A stretch of 64,000 nt of DNA, taken from assembly GCF_000421545.1 (NCBI RefSeq), contig NZ_ATXF01000004.1, forward strand, positions 434,001-498,000. The letters run 5' to 3'. The notes beneath the pieces are model-generated. The model did no database searches, was not told where the DNA came from, and worked only from the letters and a program-made list of their open reading frames with translations. This DNA is from Agromyces italicus DSM 16388. GTDB lineage: Bacteria > Actinomycetota > Actinomycetes > Actinomycetales > Microbacteriaceae. This document shows positions 43,901 to 51,565 of the stretch, piece by piece. The translations under genes were made by a program, and so were the position numbers. Position 1 is the first letter of the stretch, and the number at the start of each line of letters is the position of its first letter.

Positions 43901-44278
43901 AAGCCGGTCGTGCAGATGATGTGCGACACGCTGGAGGAGGCGAATCCGGGGATTTTCTCCGACCCGGACAAGACCTTTGCCGACCTGTTCTCCACCGCCG
44001 GCCTGTTCTGCATGGAGATCGTCCGCCGACTCGACAAGGGCCTGACCGACGCCATCCCTGACCAGGACGACCGTCTACGACACATCCTCACCCGACAGAT
44101 CTTTGAGATGAACCCCAACGAGATCCTGCACAAGATCACCTTGGAAGCCGTGAGCGGCGGCGTTGCCGAGCGTCGAGCTTGGTTGGCAGACTCTAGACAC
44201 TTCCGGGTCGGCAACCTTGCCAGGATGACCGCTGAGGAACGCGCGCACATGGTCGACGAGATGCTGGGAGACAACTGA
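40946..44278 (+). CDS. DEAD/DEAH helicase with GIY-YIG-like N-terminus and methylase half
   Basis: The ATG at 40946 gives 1110 residues. The N-terminal PYIYSWRTPD…GWEKIGYTEQES (Tyr15-Tyr17, Gly34) fits a GIY-YIG/Mug113-type nuclease fold. The SF2 motor has AKPRFGKTLTTYDLM (motif I), LLVIDEAHEG (II), LHLSGTPFKA (III) and YMQAAFRSQNP (VI). The C-terminal end has methylase motif X (VFTPKPVVQMM, ~983) and a weak motif I (FADLFSTAGLFCMEI, ~1011), then IFEMNPNEILH (~1053). Motif IV is on the next gene. A DNA translocase of a restriction-modification-like complex. Confidence 0.82.
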   Translation: MASPNISTFHEVIPYIYSWRTPDIPKYDGWEKIGYTEQESAEKRISQQASQLNITKIKVWAYRAAFITEDGGTFRDSDFHAFLKQQGIQREFDPTNTPSRTEWHKLAGAPKTSQQFFFDFASKSFTTPFGESRDDYELRPEQQQAVAQALSAFRPHGAGEVLWNAKPRFGKTLTTYDLMRKMDARRVLIVTNRPAIANSWFDDYQRFIGHQTNYQFVSDSPSLAQRGPMTREQWRAYSLEHVDEDPRIIEFVSLQDLKGSKYFGGFIDKLKHIADADWDLLVIDEAHEGIDTTKTDVAFTQIKRRHALHLSGTPFKALASGRFGDDQIFNWTYEDEQVVKESWADASVDNPYVQLPTLNLLTYQLSRMVVDRLAEGVALDEEAGNVDYTFDLAEFFATKENGFFIYEADVARFLDALATQEKYPFSTPELRDEIRHSFWLLNRVASAKALERLLKKHPIFGEYTVILAAGDGQPHAGENDGLDEDADDSVTVGKSLDKVRAAIARAEAQGGKTITLSVGQLTTGVTVPEWTAVIMLSNLSSPALYMQAAFRSQNPCTFMRGDTVFQKKNAYIFDFAPERTLTIFDAFANNLAPHPPVDAGERRENIRRLLNFFPILGEDTEGRMIELDAAQVLTFPQMFKAREVVRRGFLSNLLFANVSGIFRAVEHFQDILNQLPVAKEKTAKKGDPVEVPIPPPTTDADGNVQVDVGTVINPKIAELGKPIYSDDDVPQLDPATTKAAAAAKQVAAVITEKARETRVNVAAEYGMTAKQVENDEKTTEAQVKAKVERAYVDHQITLNHIEAESRDAATEAEFLAVDAKKAEAKAELDAQVLAIFHSTLDSVTETIVMREETRKAQSQADKTMDAARDHLRGFARTIPMFLMAYGDRKTTLANFDDYTPDAVFHEITGITEDDFRKLRDGREVTDPDSGAVTRVPGLFDEAVFNQSIKEFLNKKDELSDYFDSALTEDIFAYIPQQKTSLVFTPKPVVQMMCDTLEEANPGIFSDPDKTFADLFSTAGLFCMEIVRRLDKGLTDAIPDQDDRLRHILTRQIFEMNPNEILHKITLEAVSGGVAERRAWLADSRHFRVGNLARMTAEERAHMVDEMLGDN

Positions 44279-44279
44279 C

Positions 44280-45317
44280 ATGACTAAGAAGTTCGATGTC
44301 GTCATCGGCAACCCTCCCTATCAGGAAGATTCGGTCGGCGACTCCACGCATAACATGCCGATCTATGGCAAATTCATGGATGCCGCCTACGAGATCGCCG
44401 AGAAGGCCGTACTCATCACTCCTGCACGCTTCCTTTTCAATGCGGGGTACACCCCGAAAGCGTGGAACGCCAAGATGCTCGCGGACCCGCACCTGTCAGT
44501 GCCCATCTACGTCCGCAACAGCACCGAGTTGTTCCCCGGCACGAAGATTCGTGCCGGCATCGCGGTGACGTACCGAGACGCAAGCCGCATGGGTGAGCCG
44601 ATCGGCACGTTTACGGAGTACCCGGAACTCAACACCGTCCTTCACAAGGTCTCTGCCGCCACTGGTTTCGAATCGCTCGAGTCTGTCGGTATGACGAGCG
44701 GGCGGTCCTACAGGTACACGGACAAGATGCATGAGGACCACCCGCAGGCGACAGGCCTGCTGTCTGACGGGCACCAGTACGTCATCGGGCCGCACGCGTT
44801 TGAGCGAGTCTCGTTCTTGTACTCGTCCATCCGGCCCGATGACGAGCATGCGTACGTCGAAGTCTTTGGTCGCGTCGACAACCAACGCGTGTATCGATGG
44901 ATTCGCGGTGATTACGTCACTGGTCCTGAGAGCCTCGGCAAGTACAAGGTCGCGGTACCCGCGGCCAACGAACTCAATCGATTGGGGCAGATGGCGGCCC
45001 CCGAAGTGGTCGGGCCCAATGTGGCCGTGACACAGACGTTTCTCACCATCGGCGCTTTCGGCACAGAGGCAGAGGCGCAGGCCTGCTTCAAGTACGTCAA
45101 GTCGAAGTTCGCTCGCGCGATGCTTTACGTGCTCAAGGTGACGCAGCACAACCCGCGCAGCACCTGGAAGTACGTCCCTGCTCAAGACTTCACGTCCGCA
45201 TCCGACATCGACTGGTCGAAGTCGATCCCGGAGATCGACGCGCAACTCTACGCGAAGTACGATCTCGACGCCGCCGAGATTGCCTTCATCGAGGACAAGG
45301 TCACATCCATGGAGTAA
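44280..45317 (+). CDS. Methylase subunit carrying NPPY motif IV (Eco57I-like)
   Basis: This 345-residue protein starts MTKKFDVVIGNPPYQED, the catalytic motif IV of N6-adenine methylases, directly at its N-terminus. The rest (PARFLFNAGYTPKAWN…YPELNTVLHKVSA…GPNVAVTQTF) resembles the C-terminal half and target-recognition domain of Eco57I-type enzymes. Motifs X to III are missing here and appear at the end of the preceding gene, one base upstream of the start. The two proteins together would make one methylase. Expressed as the last gene of the operon. Confidence 0.82.
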   Translation: MTKKFDVVIGNPPYQEDSVGDSTHNMPIYGKFMDAAYEIAEKAVLITPARFLFNAGYTPKAWNAKMLADPHLSVPIYVRNSTELFPGTKIRAGIAVTYRDASRMGEPIGTFTEYPELNTVLHKVSAATGFESLESVGMTSGRSYRYTDKMHEDHPQATGLLSDGHQYVIGPHAFERVSFLYSSIRPDDEHAYVEVFGRVDNQRVYRWIRGDYVTGPESLGKYKVAVPAANELNRLGQMAAPEVVGPNVAVTQTFLTIGAFGTEAEAQACFKYVKSKFARAMLYVLKVTQHNPRSTWKYVPAQDFTSASDIDWSKSIPEIDAQLYAKYDLDAAEIAFIEDKVTSME

Positions 45318-45629
45318 CCAGCGACGCCAGTGGCTGATTGTGACGATCCCGCAGGGGGTGCCCCTGTACCGTCGGTGGACTCGAGCCCATCACCACCAGG
45401 ACGCCGTCGCGGCATGTCGCCCACCCTCCGTGCGGGTGCGGCTGTTATGTCGCAGGACATCGGTGACGGTGTGGCTCTTTTGTGGCCGTTTTCAACCACA
45501 AACACCGCCAATCGGGGGAATACAACGGAAAGACTTCGGCCAGCTCGATCAGCGCTTCTGCCATATAATTGCTGGTATCCACAACCAAACACGTGCGCTG
45601 AAGGCGATATGCAGCGCTGTCAGGGGGTC
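45318..45629. other. Gap before the tRNA-like 3' end
   Basis: 312 bases without a gene. Visible: an inverted pair TTTGTGG/CCACAAA (45479-45502) and ATGTC…GACAT (45449-45462), which recall insertion-sequence ends, and GCGCTG…CAGCGC (45597-45619). No 5' half of a tRNA can be aligned to the 3' end that follows. Confidence 0.4.
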
Positions 45630-45657
45630 AGGGGTTCGAGTCCCCTCAGATCCACCA
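45630..45657 (+). other. tRNA/tmRNA 3' end, probable attachment site
   Basis: AGGGG-TTCGAGT-CCCCT is a complete T-arm, followed by CAGATCC, a discriminator A and an encoded CCA. The 5' acceptor partner (GGATCTG) is not found within tRNA distance or within 350 bases upstream, so only the 3' end is present. Islands integrating at tRNA or tmRNA genes duplicate this part at their distal end. The mobile region to the left fits that. Confidence 0.65.
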
Positions 45658-45696
45658 AAACCCCTGATGAATCGCAAGATTTGTCAGGGGTTTTTT
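45657..45696 (+). terminator. Strong intrinsic terminator after the tRNA-like end
   Basis: AAAACCCCTGA and TCAGGGGTTTT form an 11-base-pair stem around a loop with a small inner stem (AATC/GATT), followed by a run of T at 45691-45696. The A run on the other side makes it work in both directions. It sits directly after the CCA, as terminators of stable RNA genes do. Confidence 0.85.
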
Positions 45697-45766
45697 CGTT
45701 GAAATCGGGAGGGTCGGCCGGATGAGTACCGGAGACGATCCGCCGGCCGCGGTGCCCACGGATCCG

Positions 45767-47815
45767 CTATGGTGTGGCCACGAGCCGCATCAGGCGCGTC
45801 TGCGCCGAAGCGGTGAGCGCGCCCGTGCCGCCCAGCATGACCACCCGGCGCGGCGAGAGCCGCAGGACCTCCTGCCCGGTGAACAAGGTGACGTGGCTCT
45901 TCCCGGAGAGCAGCATCGGCACGCCCTGCGTGCCGGCGACCGCACCGCCGGCCAGCGCATCCGGGAAGCTCAGGCCGCTCGTGACGTACGCGTGCGGAAC
46001 CTTCGTCCAGAAGGTGCGCGTGATCGCCTCGGCCGTGGCGAAGCGGTCAGCGCCCCCCAGCCTCGTGACCGGCCCGTTCGTGTAAGCATCGAGCTGCGAG
46101 GCCACCGACGCGCTGATCACGCCCGCGCCGCCGAGCACGTAGATGCGCTGCGGGTTGAGCCGATCCAGCTCCTTGGCGGTCACGGCGGGGATCGCGCTGC
46201 GGCTCACGAGGAGCAGCGCGGATTCCCGCAGCGCCGCGGCCGGTGCGCCCGCCAGGGCGTCCGCGAAGTCCGTGCCGACGGCCACGAACGCGGCCGGCAC
46301 GCCCGGGGCGAACCAGCGGCGGCTGATCGAGGCCGCGGTGGCATAGCGGTCCGAGCCCGCCACTCGCGTGACCTGGCCGGACGACGCATACGCCATCAAT
46401 GCCGAGCGCACCGCATCGCTGATCACGCCGGTGCCCCCGATCACCCAGATGCGCTGGGGGTTCAGGCGGTCGAGTTCGGCCCGAGTCTTGCTGGGCAGCT
46501 GGTTCGCGAGCGTGAGCAGGATCGGCATGCCCCGCCCGCCCGCGACCGCACCGCCGGCCAGGGCGTCGGGGAAGTCGGCTCCAGTGGCGATCATCACGTC
46601 GGTGGCACCCGACGGGTACGCGTTCGAGCTCACGGCCGCTGCGGTCGCGACGCGGTCGGCGCCGGCGATCCGGGTGACCGCCGTTGCCGCGGGCCGAACT
46701 CGGATCACCGTGTCGTTGTTGCCGTTCGAGGTGGTCAGGTACAGCTGCCCGCCCGGACCGAGTACGGATGCCCGGAGCCGGCCCCACGTACCGTCGAAGA
46801 AGATCTGGTTGCCGCCCACGCCCGTGCCGTCGGTGCTGATCGTGAACCGGCGGGCGTCCGACTGCTTGAGCGTGCTCACGAAGAGGCTGCCGTTGTCGTC
46901 GGCCCACTGCGAGCTCGCGACGAAGGTGGCGCCGGACGTCGCGATCGTCGAACTGCCGGACGCCCAGATCGAGCCGATGGTGGTCGACGACGAGCCGCAG
47001 GGTCCGGTCTGGTTGCCGGTGTTGCACGGCCACCCGTAGTTGCCGCCCGCCACGATCCCGTTGAGCTCGTCGTTCACGTCCGGGCCGTGCTCGACGGCGA
47101 AGACCTGGTTCGTGCCGGGTCGCAGCGCGATGCCCTGGGGGTTGCGGTGGCCCATCGAGTACACGATGTTGCGCGTCCCGCTGATCACCGGGTTGTCGCT
47201 CGGCGCGCTGCCGTCCCGGTTCAAGCGAAGGATCTTGCCGTTGAGGCTGTTCCGGTCCTGAGCCAGCGCGGGGTTGGCGGCGTCGCCCATACCGACCCAC
47301 AGCTTGCCGTTGCGATCCATCTCGAGCGCGCACCCGTTGTGGATCGTGCTGGCGAGCATGTTCGCGATGAGGATCGTCTGGCTGCCCCAGGTGCCGTCGG
47401 CGCGGACCTGGTAGCGCAGGAGCTGGTTCTTCCACCCGCCGCTGTCGGCGTACTGCCGCGAGGCGCACACGTAGACGAGGCGGTTCTTCGCGAAGTCGAT
47501 GTCGACGGCGATGCCCATCACCCCGGCCTCGCTCTCGGCGCGCACGTCGGGAATGGTGATCGTGCGGACCAGGGCGGCATTCGGAGAGCCGCTGGCGTAG
47601 ATCCGCACCCGTCCGGGACGCTCCGTGACGAGCATCTGGCCGTCGGGGAGGAACGCCACGTCCCAAGGGATGGTCAGCCCGACCTGTACGACCGCGGTCG
47701 ACAGGGTGGGCGCGGCCGAATGGGCGGCGGGAGCTTGGATGCCGATGCCCAGGCTCAGGGCAAGTGAGACGACAAGGCTGAAAGCAAAGCTGCGACGACT
47801 GATGTGACCGGCCAT
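45767..47815 (-). CDS. PQQ-type sugar dehydrogenase with cell-wall-binding repeats
   Basis: The ATG at 47815 follows GAGGGGGACTC and gives 682 residues. A signal peptide comes first (SRRSFAFSLVVSLALSLGIG, then PAAHSA). Next is a glucose/sorbosone dehydrogenase six-blade propeller (IPWDVAFLPDGQMLVTERPG, LWVGMGDAANP, GHRNPQGIALRPG, VEHGPDVNDELNG). Three CWB2 repeats of the type RIAGADRVATAAAVS follow, which bind the wall polymer. An extracellular, wall-attached dehydrogenase that would use PQQ and Ca2+ is expected. The fusion of both parts is notable. The substrate is unknown. Confidence 0.87.
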   Translation of the reverse strand: MAGHISRRSFAFSLVVSLALSLGIGIQAPAAHSAAPTLSTAVVQVGLTIPWDVAFLPDGQMLVTERPGRVRIYASGSPNAALVRTITIPDVRAESEAGVMGIAVDIDFAKNRLVYVCASRQYADSGGWKNQLLRYQVRADGTWGSQTILIANMLASTIHNGCALEMDRNGKLWVGMGDAANPALAQDRNSLNGKILRLNRDGSAPSDNPVISGTRNIVYSMGHRNPQGIALRPGTNQVFAVEHGPDVNDELNGIVAGGNYGWPCNTGNQTGPCGSSSTTIGSIWASGSSTIATSGATFVASSQWADDNGSLFVSTLKQSDARRFTISTDGTGVGGNQIFFDGTWGRLRASVLGPGGQLYLTTSNGNNDTVIRVRPAATAVTRIAGADRVATAAAVSSNAYPSGATDVMIATGADFPDALAGGAVAGGRGMPILLTLANQLPSKTRAELDRLNPQRIWVIGGTGVISDAVRSALMAYASSGQVTRVAGSDRYATAASISRRWFAPGVPAAFVAVGTDFADALAGAPAAALRESALLLVSRSAIPAVTAKELDRLNPQRIYVLGGAGVISASVASQLDAYTNGPVTRLGGADRFATAEAITRTFWTKVPHAYVTSGLSFPDALAGGAVAGTQGVPMLLSGKSHVTLFTGQEVLRLSPRRVVMLGGTGALTASAQTRLMRLVATP

Positions 47816-48050
47816 GAGTCCCCCTCGCGTGGCGGAGTCGCGACCTCCCAAGTCTATGGCCGTGCGGTTCGCGTGCATTGGCTCGACAAGCGGTTCTTCC
47901 ACGCTCCGAGCGCTGCCACGAAGGTCATCGAGCCTGGCGACTCCGAGAGAATGGCCTCCTGGCGCGGGTCGGCTTGGCCGTCCTTCTGGAACGCCCGGCG
48001 AGCGGCACGCGCTCAGGTGGGCTCGTCGGCTGGAACGCCGCGATCCTCCG

Positions 48051-48851
48051 TCACATGTTCAGCCGCGACAGCAGCTGCTCCGCACCCACGAGGCGCAGCA
48101 CCTCGTACCCGAGCCCGAGTGTGCAGTACAGGGTGAGCAGCGCGCCGAACGCCTTCTCGCGCCACGAACCGGTGTCGCCGAGCAGCGGCAGCGCCAGGTA
48201 ACCGTTCGGCAGCCACAGGCGGTTCAGCAGCGGGATGTCGCCGACGATCTCAGGCGGACGCGGCACCCACGGCCACAGGAGGCCCGGCAGCCCTCCCGTG
48301 GTGAGCGCGTCGCCGACGAGGTGGGCGATGAAGCCGAGCGTCACCGCGAGCGGGAACCAGGCGATCTGCTCTGGCGCGACGACGACGATGAAGAACCCCA
48401 GCGCGACGCCGACGAGCCACGCGGTGAGCCATGACTCGACGAGGTCGCGTGCCTTCACCGCGAAGGCGGTGAGCGCCGCAGTGCCGATGCCGGCGCCGAT
48501 CGCGACGGTGCCGGGGTCGAAACGCCCGATCGGTTCGACGGGCACAGTCAGGGCCGTCAACGCCCAGGCGGCCGCGGCGACGATCAGCACGGCGACGGGG
48601 GAGTGCGCGCCATGGCGATGCCCGCCAGAGAGCGCGCCGATCGTGCGAGCGGCGAGCGGCCCGAGAATCGGCACCGAGCGCGAGATCGTCGCGCTGTGGT
48701 GGTCGGCGTCGGGCAGCAGGGCAGCACCTGCGCAGACGGTCGCACCCGCGACGACGCCGACGGGGTCGAGCGGGTATGCCCCCGTCGCGAGCAGGGGGGC
48801 GGCGCCGGTGACGGCGACCCATGCGGCTGCGCCGCTGATCGCGTGATTCAT
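48051..48851 (-). CDS. YdjM-like metal-dependent hydrolase, membrane protein
   Basis: About 266 residues from ATG 48851 (MNHAISGAAAWVAV); starts at 48857 or 48860 also fit. Family pattern: N-terminal H in the first helix, LLPDADHHSATIS (metal ligands), GGHRHGAHS, and AHLVGDALTTGG. Several hydrophobic helices make it an integral membrane protein of the DUF457/YdjM group. Its enzyme role is not known. It stands alone on the minus strand, divergent from the gpx gene. Confidence 0.85.
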   Translation of the reverse strand: MNHAISGAAAWVAVTGAAPLLATGAYPLDPVGVVAGATVCAGAALLPDADHHSATISRSVPILGPLAARTIGALSGGHRHGAHSPVAVLIVAAAAWALTALTVPVEPIGRFDPGTVAIGAGIGTAALTAFAVKARDLVESWLTAWLVGVALGFFIVVVAPEQIAWFPLAVTLGFIAHLVGDALTTGGLPGLLWPWVPRPPEIVGDIPLLNRLWLPNGYLALPLLGDTGSWREKAFGALLTLYCTLGLGYEVLRLVGAEQLLSRLNM

Positions 48852-48919
48852 GCCCATCATCGATCGACGATCGTATCGGCGGCCGCCCACAGCTCAGATT
48901 CGCGCCGTAGGCTCGGAGG

Positions 48920-49417
48920 GTGGAAATCCGCGACATCCCCCTGACGACCATCGACGGCGACGCCGTCACCCTCGCCGACTACGCCGACGAGGTGGTGATG
49001 GTCGTGAACGTCGCGTCGAAGTGCGGGCTCACCCCGCAGTACACGAAACTCGAAGCACTTCAGCGCGAGTACGGCGACCGCGGGTTCTCGGTGCTCGGGT
49101 TCCCGTGCAACCAGTTCGCCGGCCAGGAGCCGGGCGAGGCCGCCGACATCAAGGAGTTCTGCTCGATGACCTACGGCGTGAGCTTCCCGCTGATGCAGAA
49201 GATCAAGGTGAACGGCCGCAATCGTCACCCGCTCTACGAGGCGCTCACCGAGGTTGCGGATGCCCGCGGCAAGGCCGGCCGGGTGAAATGGAACTTCGAG
49301 AAGTTCGTGATCCAGCCCGGCGGCGACGTGTTCCGCTTCAGGCCGACGACCGAGCCCGACGACCCCGAGATCATCGCGGTGATCGAGCGCGGCATCTCCG
49401 AGCGGCGCGTGGCCTGA
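48920..49417 (+). CDS. Glutathione peroxidase-family peroxidase
   Basis: GTG 48920 starts MEIRDIPLTTIDGDAVTLADY; 165 residues. The peroxidatic Cys35 is in NVASKCGLTPQYTKLEAL, then GFPCNQFAGQEPG and KWNFEKFVI, the standard Cys, Gln, Trp, Asn set. Bacterial members of this size usually use thioredoxin and a second cysteine in place of glutathione. It reduces hydroperoxides in the cytosol. A single gene, divergent from the YdjM-like gene and 95 bases ahead of a small membrane-protein gene. Confidence 0.93.
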   Translation: MEIRDIPLTTIDGDAVTLADYADEVVMVVNVASKCGLTPQYTKLEALQREYGDRGFSVLGFPCNQFAGQEPGEAADIKEFCSMTYGVSFPLMQKIKVNGRNRHPLYEALTEVADARGKAGRVKWNFEKFVIQPGGDVFRFRPTTEPDDPEIIAVIERGISERRVA

Positions 49418-49511
49418 GGCATCCGCACTCACCCGGCGCGGTTCCTTGACCGCTCGCGTGGTGCGGCCCACAATTGGGGGGTCTATCCGAATGCAGGGGA
49501 GCGGAGACCGA

Positions 49512-50015
49512 ATGTCCGACGTGTACGCCCGTCCGAGTCACGACGACCAGCCCACGGTGCCCGACTTCGCGCCGCCGCCGCTGTCGGTCGATGACGCGAC
49601 CACCGCACCGCCCGAGAAGGCCGCCGAGGGGCGCCCGTGGAGCCGCGACCTGCGGTTCATGCTCGTCGTCCTCGCGGCGATCGTGGCGCTCTTCCTCGCG
49701 TTCGCGCTGCTCATCGCCTTCAGCCCCACGGGTGCGGCGATCAGCGCCCTGGCGATCATCGCCGCACCGATCGCCACGATGGTCGCCGCCTACTACGGCA
49801 TCTCGCTCGCCCTGCGCCAGGTGCGCGACGCGCGCGACGCCGCCGAGTCGTCGGAGGCGCGGGCACGGGCGGCGGAGACGAGCGCACGTGAGTCCGATGC
49901 CTGGGCCGCGCAGATGGAGTCGGGGCTTCGGGTATCGGTGGCGAAGCTGAGGGCGGCCGGCGTCGACACCCGCGACGTCGAGCGAGCAGCGGGTACGCCC
50001 GACGAATTCTTCTGA
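49512..50015 (+). CDS. Small membrane protein, 167 residues
   Basis: The ATG at 49512 follows GGGAGCGGAGACCGA. A disordered acidic N-terminus is followed by two long hydrophobic helices around residues 55-105 (LRFMLVVLAAIVALFLAFAL, then IAAPIATMVAAYYGISLALR). Next come a heptad-like charged coil (DAAESSEARARAAETSARES) and a C-terminal tail. No family recognised. Confidence 0.7.
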   Translation: MSDVYARPSHDDQPTVPDFAPPPLSVDDATTAPPEKAAEGRPWSRDLRFMLVVLAAIVALFLAFALLIAFSPTGAAISALAIIAAPIATMVAAYYGISLALRQVRDARDAAESSEARARAAETSARESDAWAAQMESGLRVSVAKLRAAGVDTRDVERAAGTPDEFF

Positions 50016-50043
50016 TCGACTCGTGGCGACGCTGAGCCGCCGC

Positions 50044-50076
50044 GCGAACGGTCTCGCCCATTCCGGGCGAGACCGT
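50044..50076. terminator. Bidirectional terminator between convergent genes
   Basis: GAACGGTCTCGCCC (50044-50057) and its exact complement (50063-50076) bracket a five-base loop ATTCC. It is placed between the plus-strand membrane-protein gene and the minus-strand E2 gene, whose stop is at 50084. T tracts are lacking. Confidence 0.7.
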
Positions 50077-50083
50077 TCGACGT

Positions 50084-51565
50084 TCAGAGCTCGGCGAGCA
50101 GCGAAAGCGGCTGCTCGATGCACCCCGCGACGAAGGTCAGGAACGCCGCCGCCTCGGCGCCGTCGCACACGCGGTGGTCGAACGACAGCGTGAGCTCGGT
50201 GACCGTGCGCACCGCGAGGGCTCCGTCGATGACCCATGGGCGCTCGACGAGGCGTCCGATGCCGAGCATCGCCGCCTCGGGGTGGTTGATGATCGCCGCG
50301 GAGCCGTCGACGCCGAGTGTGCCGTAGTTGTTGAGTGTGAAGGTGCCGCCGGAGAGCGCCGCCGGAGCGAAGACGCCGGTCGCGGCGGCCTCGGTCTGGG
50401 CGCCGATCGCGTCGCGCAGCTCGCGCAGGCTCATGCGTTCCGTGCCGTGTACGACCGGCACCATGAGGCCGCGCGGTGTCTGGGCCGCGAGTCCGAGGTT
50501 GACCGCGCCGTGCAGCACGACCTCGTCGTGCTCGGCGTCGAAGCTCGAGTTGAGGCGCGGGTGCTTGCGCAGGCCAGCGACGACGAAGCGTGCGACGAGG
50601 GCGGTCGTGCCGAATCGTTCGCCGGTCGCCGCGTGCAACTGCTTGCGGGCGGCGACGAGTGCGGTCGCATCGACGTCCATCCAGACGGTCGCCTCGGGGA
50701 TCTCACGGCGCGAGCGCGAGAAATGCGCGGCGGCGGCGCGGCCGATGCGGTCGAGCGGGATCCGCTCGTCACCGGAGCCTGGCGCGGCGGCGGTCGCGGG
50801 CGCCGGCGTCGACGGTGCGGATGCCTCGACGACGGCCTGCGGCATCGTCGTCTGCGGCATCGCCTGCTGTTCGCCGATGAAGGCCTCGACGTCGCGGCGC
50901 ATGACGAGATGGTCGGGGCCCGAGCCGTCGAGCTGCGAGGCGTCGAAGCCGTGCTGGCGGGCGAGTCGGCGCACGATCGGGGAGACCACGGGGGAGCGGC
51001 GCGCGCTGTCGAGGCGGGAGCGAGCGGCGACCCCGCCGCCGCCCGCTCCGGTGCCCGGGTCTGAGCCCGTCGCGGCTCCGGTGCGGCGACGCCCGAATCG
51101 CGCCGGTGCGGTGACCGCCCGCTTCGTCACGGTCGAGGCGCGGGTGCCGTAGCCGATCAGTACCGCGCCCGACTCCTCGGTCGCGACCTCGGTGGGCGCC
51201 GCGACGCCGGGTTCGGCGGCGACAGATGCGGTCGGTGCCCCGGGCTCCGGGGCGGCGACCGGCACGGCGGAAGCGGCCGGCGTGGGCTCCGAGGCATCCT
51301 GATTCGACGGCGAACCACCCGCCGCGACCTCGGAGCCGAGCGTCATGAGCACCGTGCCGGCGTGCAGCGTCTCGCCGACCTCGCCGCCGAGCGACTCGAC
51401 CACGCCCCCGAACGGGGTCGGGAGCTGCACGACCGACTTCGCCGACTCGAGCTCGACGACGGGCTGGTCGATCGCCACCTCGTCGCCCGGGGCGACGAGC
51501 CATGCGACGATCTCGGCCTCGGTGAGACCCTCGCCGAGGTCGGGCAGGATGAACTCGCGGCTCAT
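50084..51565 (-). CDS. bkdC: Dihydrolipoamide acyltransferase (E2) of a 2-oxoacid dehydrogenase
   Basis: 493 residues. Lipoyl domain with Lys43 (ELESAKSVVQLP), a long Ala/Pro/Glu-rich linker, a peripheral-subunit-binding domain (VVSPIVRRLARQHGFDASQL), and the catalytic core with the active His in DHRVCDGAEAAAFL. It transfers the acyl group to CoA. With E1a and E1b genes upstream it forms a branched-chain 2-oxoacid or related complex. It starts in the E1b stop (ATGA). Confidence 0.9.
   Translation of the reverse strand: MSREFILPDLGEGLTEAEIVAWLVAPGDEVAIDQPVVELESAKSVVQLPTPFGGVVESLGGEVGETLHAGTVLMTLGSEVAAGGSPSNQDASEPTPAASAVPVAAPEPGAPTASVAAEPGVAAPTEVATEESGAVLIGYGTRASTVTKRAVTAPARFGRRRTGAATGSDPGTGAGGGGVAARSRLDSARRSPVVSPIVRRLARQHGFDASQLDGSGPDHLVMRRDVEAFIGEQQAMPQTTMPQAVVEASAPSTPAPATAAAPGSGDERIPLDRIGRAAAAHFSRSRREIPEATVWMDVDATALVAARKQLHAATGERFGTTALVARFVVAGLRKHPRLNSSFDAEHDEVVLHGAVNLGLAAQTPRGLMVPVVHGTERMSLRELRDAIGAQTEAAATGVFAPAALSGGTFTLNNYGTLGVDGSAAIINHPEAAMLGIGRLVERPWVIDGALAVRTVTELTLSFDHRVCDGAEAAAFLTFVAGCIEQPLSLLAEL

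Noticed and set aside
27128..45317. A phage integrase of the element
   Set aside because: Looked for tyrosine R-H-R-Y and serine recombinase starts; none found, only the excisionase-like HTH protein.
45449..45502. An IS481- or IS3-type terminal repeat
   Set aside because: TTTGTGG/CCACAAA and ATGTC/GACAT are suggestive, but no transposase or matching second end is present.
45580..45657. A complete tRNA gene
   Set aside because: The T-arm and CCA are convincing, but no 5' acceptor strand GGATCTG, D-arm or 7-base anticodon loop aligns upstream; the nearby stem GCGCTG/CAGCGC has an 11-base loop.
45722..47767. A 681-residue plus-strand protein opposite the dehydrogenase gene
   Set aside because: Its residues are Arg/Ala/Pro-rich without motifs, and the minus strand encodes a clear propeller with wall-binding repeats.
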